Shown here: positions 12,962 through 13,807 of the stretch, piece after piece
How positions within the stretch are numbered: position 1 is the first letter of the stretch
Layout: every line of letters begins with the position of its first letter
Source of the DNA: Peptococcaceae bacterium
GTDB lineage: Bacteria; Bacillota; Dehalobacteriia; UBA7702
Length of the DNA stretch: 13,807 bases
Direction of reading: 5' to 3'
Assembly: GCA_019415505.1 (NCBI GenBank)
Contig: DXZC01000056.1
Coordinates: 1 to 13,807, forward strand
Translations under genes and position numbers: made by a program
The notes under the pieces: model-generated
What the model was told of the DNA's origin: nothing
Databases searched by the model: none
The model's input: the letters and a program-made list of their open reading frames with translations, nothing else

Positions 12962-13807
12962 ATGATTTTTGCTGATAAGCTAATTCAGCTTCGTAAAAAA
13001 GCGGGCTGGTCGCAGGAGGAATTAGCGGCACAGATGAATGTAACAAGGCAATCTGTTTCAAAATGGGAAGGGGCTCAATCTGTGCCTGACCTTAAAAAAC
13101 TGATGCAACTTTCTGAATTGTTTGGCGTAAGCACCGATTATTTACTTAAAGATGAAATCGAAGATATTGAACCCTTGAACCTGGCCGCAGAAACGACATC
13201 ATTGAGGTGTGTATCTATGGAGGAGGCTGACGCTTTTTTGGCTGTAAAGGCGGTGACGTCAAAATCAATAGCATATGCAACTTTCCTGTGCATTTTATCT
13301 CCCATATGCCTATTTATATTGGCGGCAATTAGTGAGACTACAGGGTACGGTTTGACAGATGTTGTTGCGGGAGGAGTTGGGATGATTGTTTTACTTATTT
13401 TCGTGGCAATAGCGGTTGCCATCTTTATTTCCAGCGGTAATAAAACTGCTCAGTTTGCGTATTTAGAGAGGGAAATATTTGAAACGGAATATGGTGTTAG
13501 CGGCATGGTTAAAGAACGCAAATTGCAATACAAGGGCAGATATACAAGAAACAATATTATTGGGGCTTCTCTGTGTATTATGGCTTTAATTCCTCTTCTA
13601 GGAGGGGCGATTTATAACGAAAATAACGAGTTATTTCTCACAATTATGCTGGCTGTTTCCTTTGTGCTTGTGGGAATTGGCGTGGTTTTCTTTATCAGTA
13701 GCGGCATTGTATGGGCAAGTTTTGAAAAGCTCCTACAGGAAGGCGACTATGCAAAAGAAAGAAAGGAGAGGCAGCCTGTGGTATCTGCCATATATACTGC
13801 CTATTGG
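12962..13807 (+). CDS. XRE-type DNA-binding domain fused to a membrane domain, 3' end cut off
   Basis: The frame is open from ATG 12962 to the window edge (282 codons, no stop), so the C-terminus is missing. Residues 6-62 form a Cro/C1-type helix-turn-helix (LRKKAGWSQEELAAQMNVTR, then SVSKWE and FGVSTDYLL). A linker follows, and then hydrophobic segments at about 103-123, 134-157, 199-217 and 224-245. Between the second and third is a charged stretch with EREIFETEYGVSG (169-181). The last residues (LLQEGDYAKERKERQ) resemble the linker before further helices in similar Firmicutes proteins. It is probably a membrane-tethered transcriptional regulator; its signal and targets are unknown. AGGAGG (12948-12953) lies eight bases before ATG. 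Direct repeats upstream may be its operator. Confidence 0.85.
   Translation, partial: MIFADKLIQLRKKAGWSQEELAAQMNVTRQSVSKWEGAQSVPDLKKLMQLSELFGVSTDYLLKDEIEDIEPLNLAAETTSLRCVSMEEADAFLAVKAVTSKSIAYATFLCILSPICLFILAAISETTGYGLTDVVAGGVGMIVLLIFVAIAVAIFISSGNKTAQFAYLEREIFETEYGVSGMVKERKLQYKGRYTRNNIIGASLCIMALIPLLGGAIYNENNELFLTIMLAVSFVLVGIGVVFFISSGIVWASFEKLLQEGDYAKERKERQPVVSAIYTAYW

Noticed and set aside
1..13807. CRISPR arrays, tRNA or rRNA genes, insertion sequences and prophage genes
   Set aside because: I looked on both strands for repeat-spacer patterns, tRNA-like cloverleafs and transposase or integrase motifs and found none.

Overview
The window reads as a chromosomal segment of a low-to-mid GC bacterium of the phylum Bacillota (Firmicutes), probably an anaerobic clostridial or negativicute lineage. 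The reasons are strong AGGAGG-type ribosome binding sites, AT-rich promoters and intergenic gaps, many intrinsic terminators, and the gene order rplI - Lon-family protease of the spore_lon_C type - dnaB, which I recall from that phylum. The first 16 bases are not biological: they match the end of the Tn5/Nextera mosaic-end adapter, so the window starts at an untrimmed read or contig edge. The last gene runs off the right edge.

Left half (1-6971, all on +): 3' end of rplI, a terminator, lonC, a perfect terminator, a PLP aminotransferase, the replicative helicase dnaB, ketol-acid reductoisomerase ilvC, a terminator and a small helical-repeat-like protein. lonC, the aminotransferase, dnaB and ilvC look like separate transcription units of housekeeping genes, because three of the gaps hold terminators and/or TATAAT promoters. 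Two proteins carry unusual features. DnaB has an extra C-terminal tail of about 66 residues ending in an SSB-like acidic Pro-Phe tip. IlvC has a cofactor loop with Asp where the Leu-Arg of NADPH enzymes normally sits, which suggests NADH use.

Middle (7038-9161): about 410 bases without a gene but unusually GC-rich (about 54% by hand count) with several hairpins, which may be a structured RNA or a decayed or repeated element. Then come two - strand genes: a pentapeptide-repeat protein with an N-terminal cysteine cluster, and a small unrecognised membrane protein. The divergent gap at 8851-9161 holds two promoter candidates for the + strand and a possible 16-codon ORF.

Right half (9162-13807, +): a two-gene operon of a DUF1624/HGSNAT-like membrane acyltransferase and a MerR-type regulator, followed by a lipoprotein alpha/beta hydrolase. 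The hydrolase promoter candidate has a long 20-bp spacer of the kind MerR proteins act on, so these three genes may form one regulatory module. After a terminator comes a cold-shock protein gene with a strong promoter and a hairpin-rich leader, then an AT-rich gap of about 600 bases with several inverted repeats. The window ends in a gene for a XRE-type DNA-binding domain fused to a four-helix membrane region, preceded by a 9-bp direct repeat that may be its operator.
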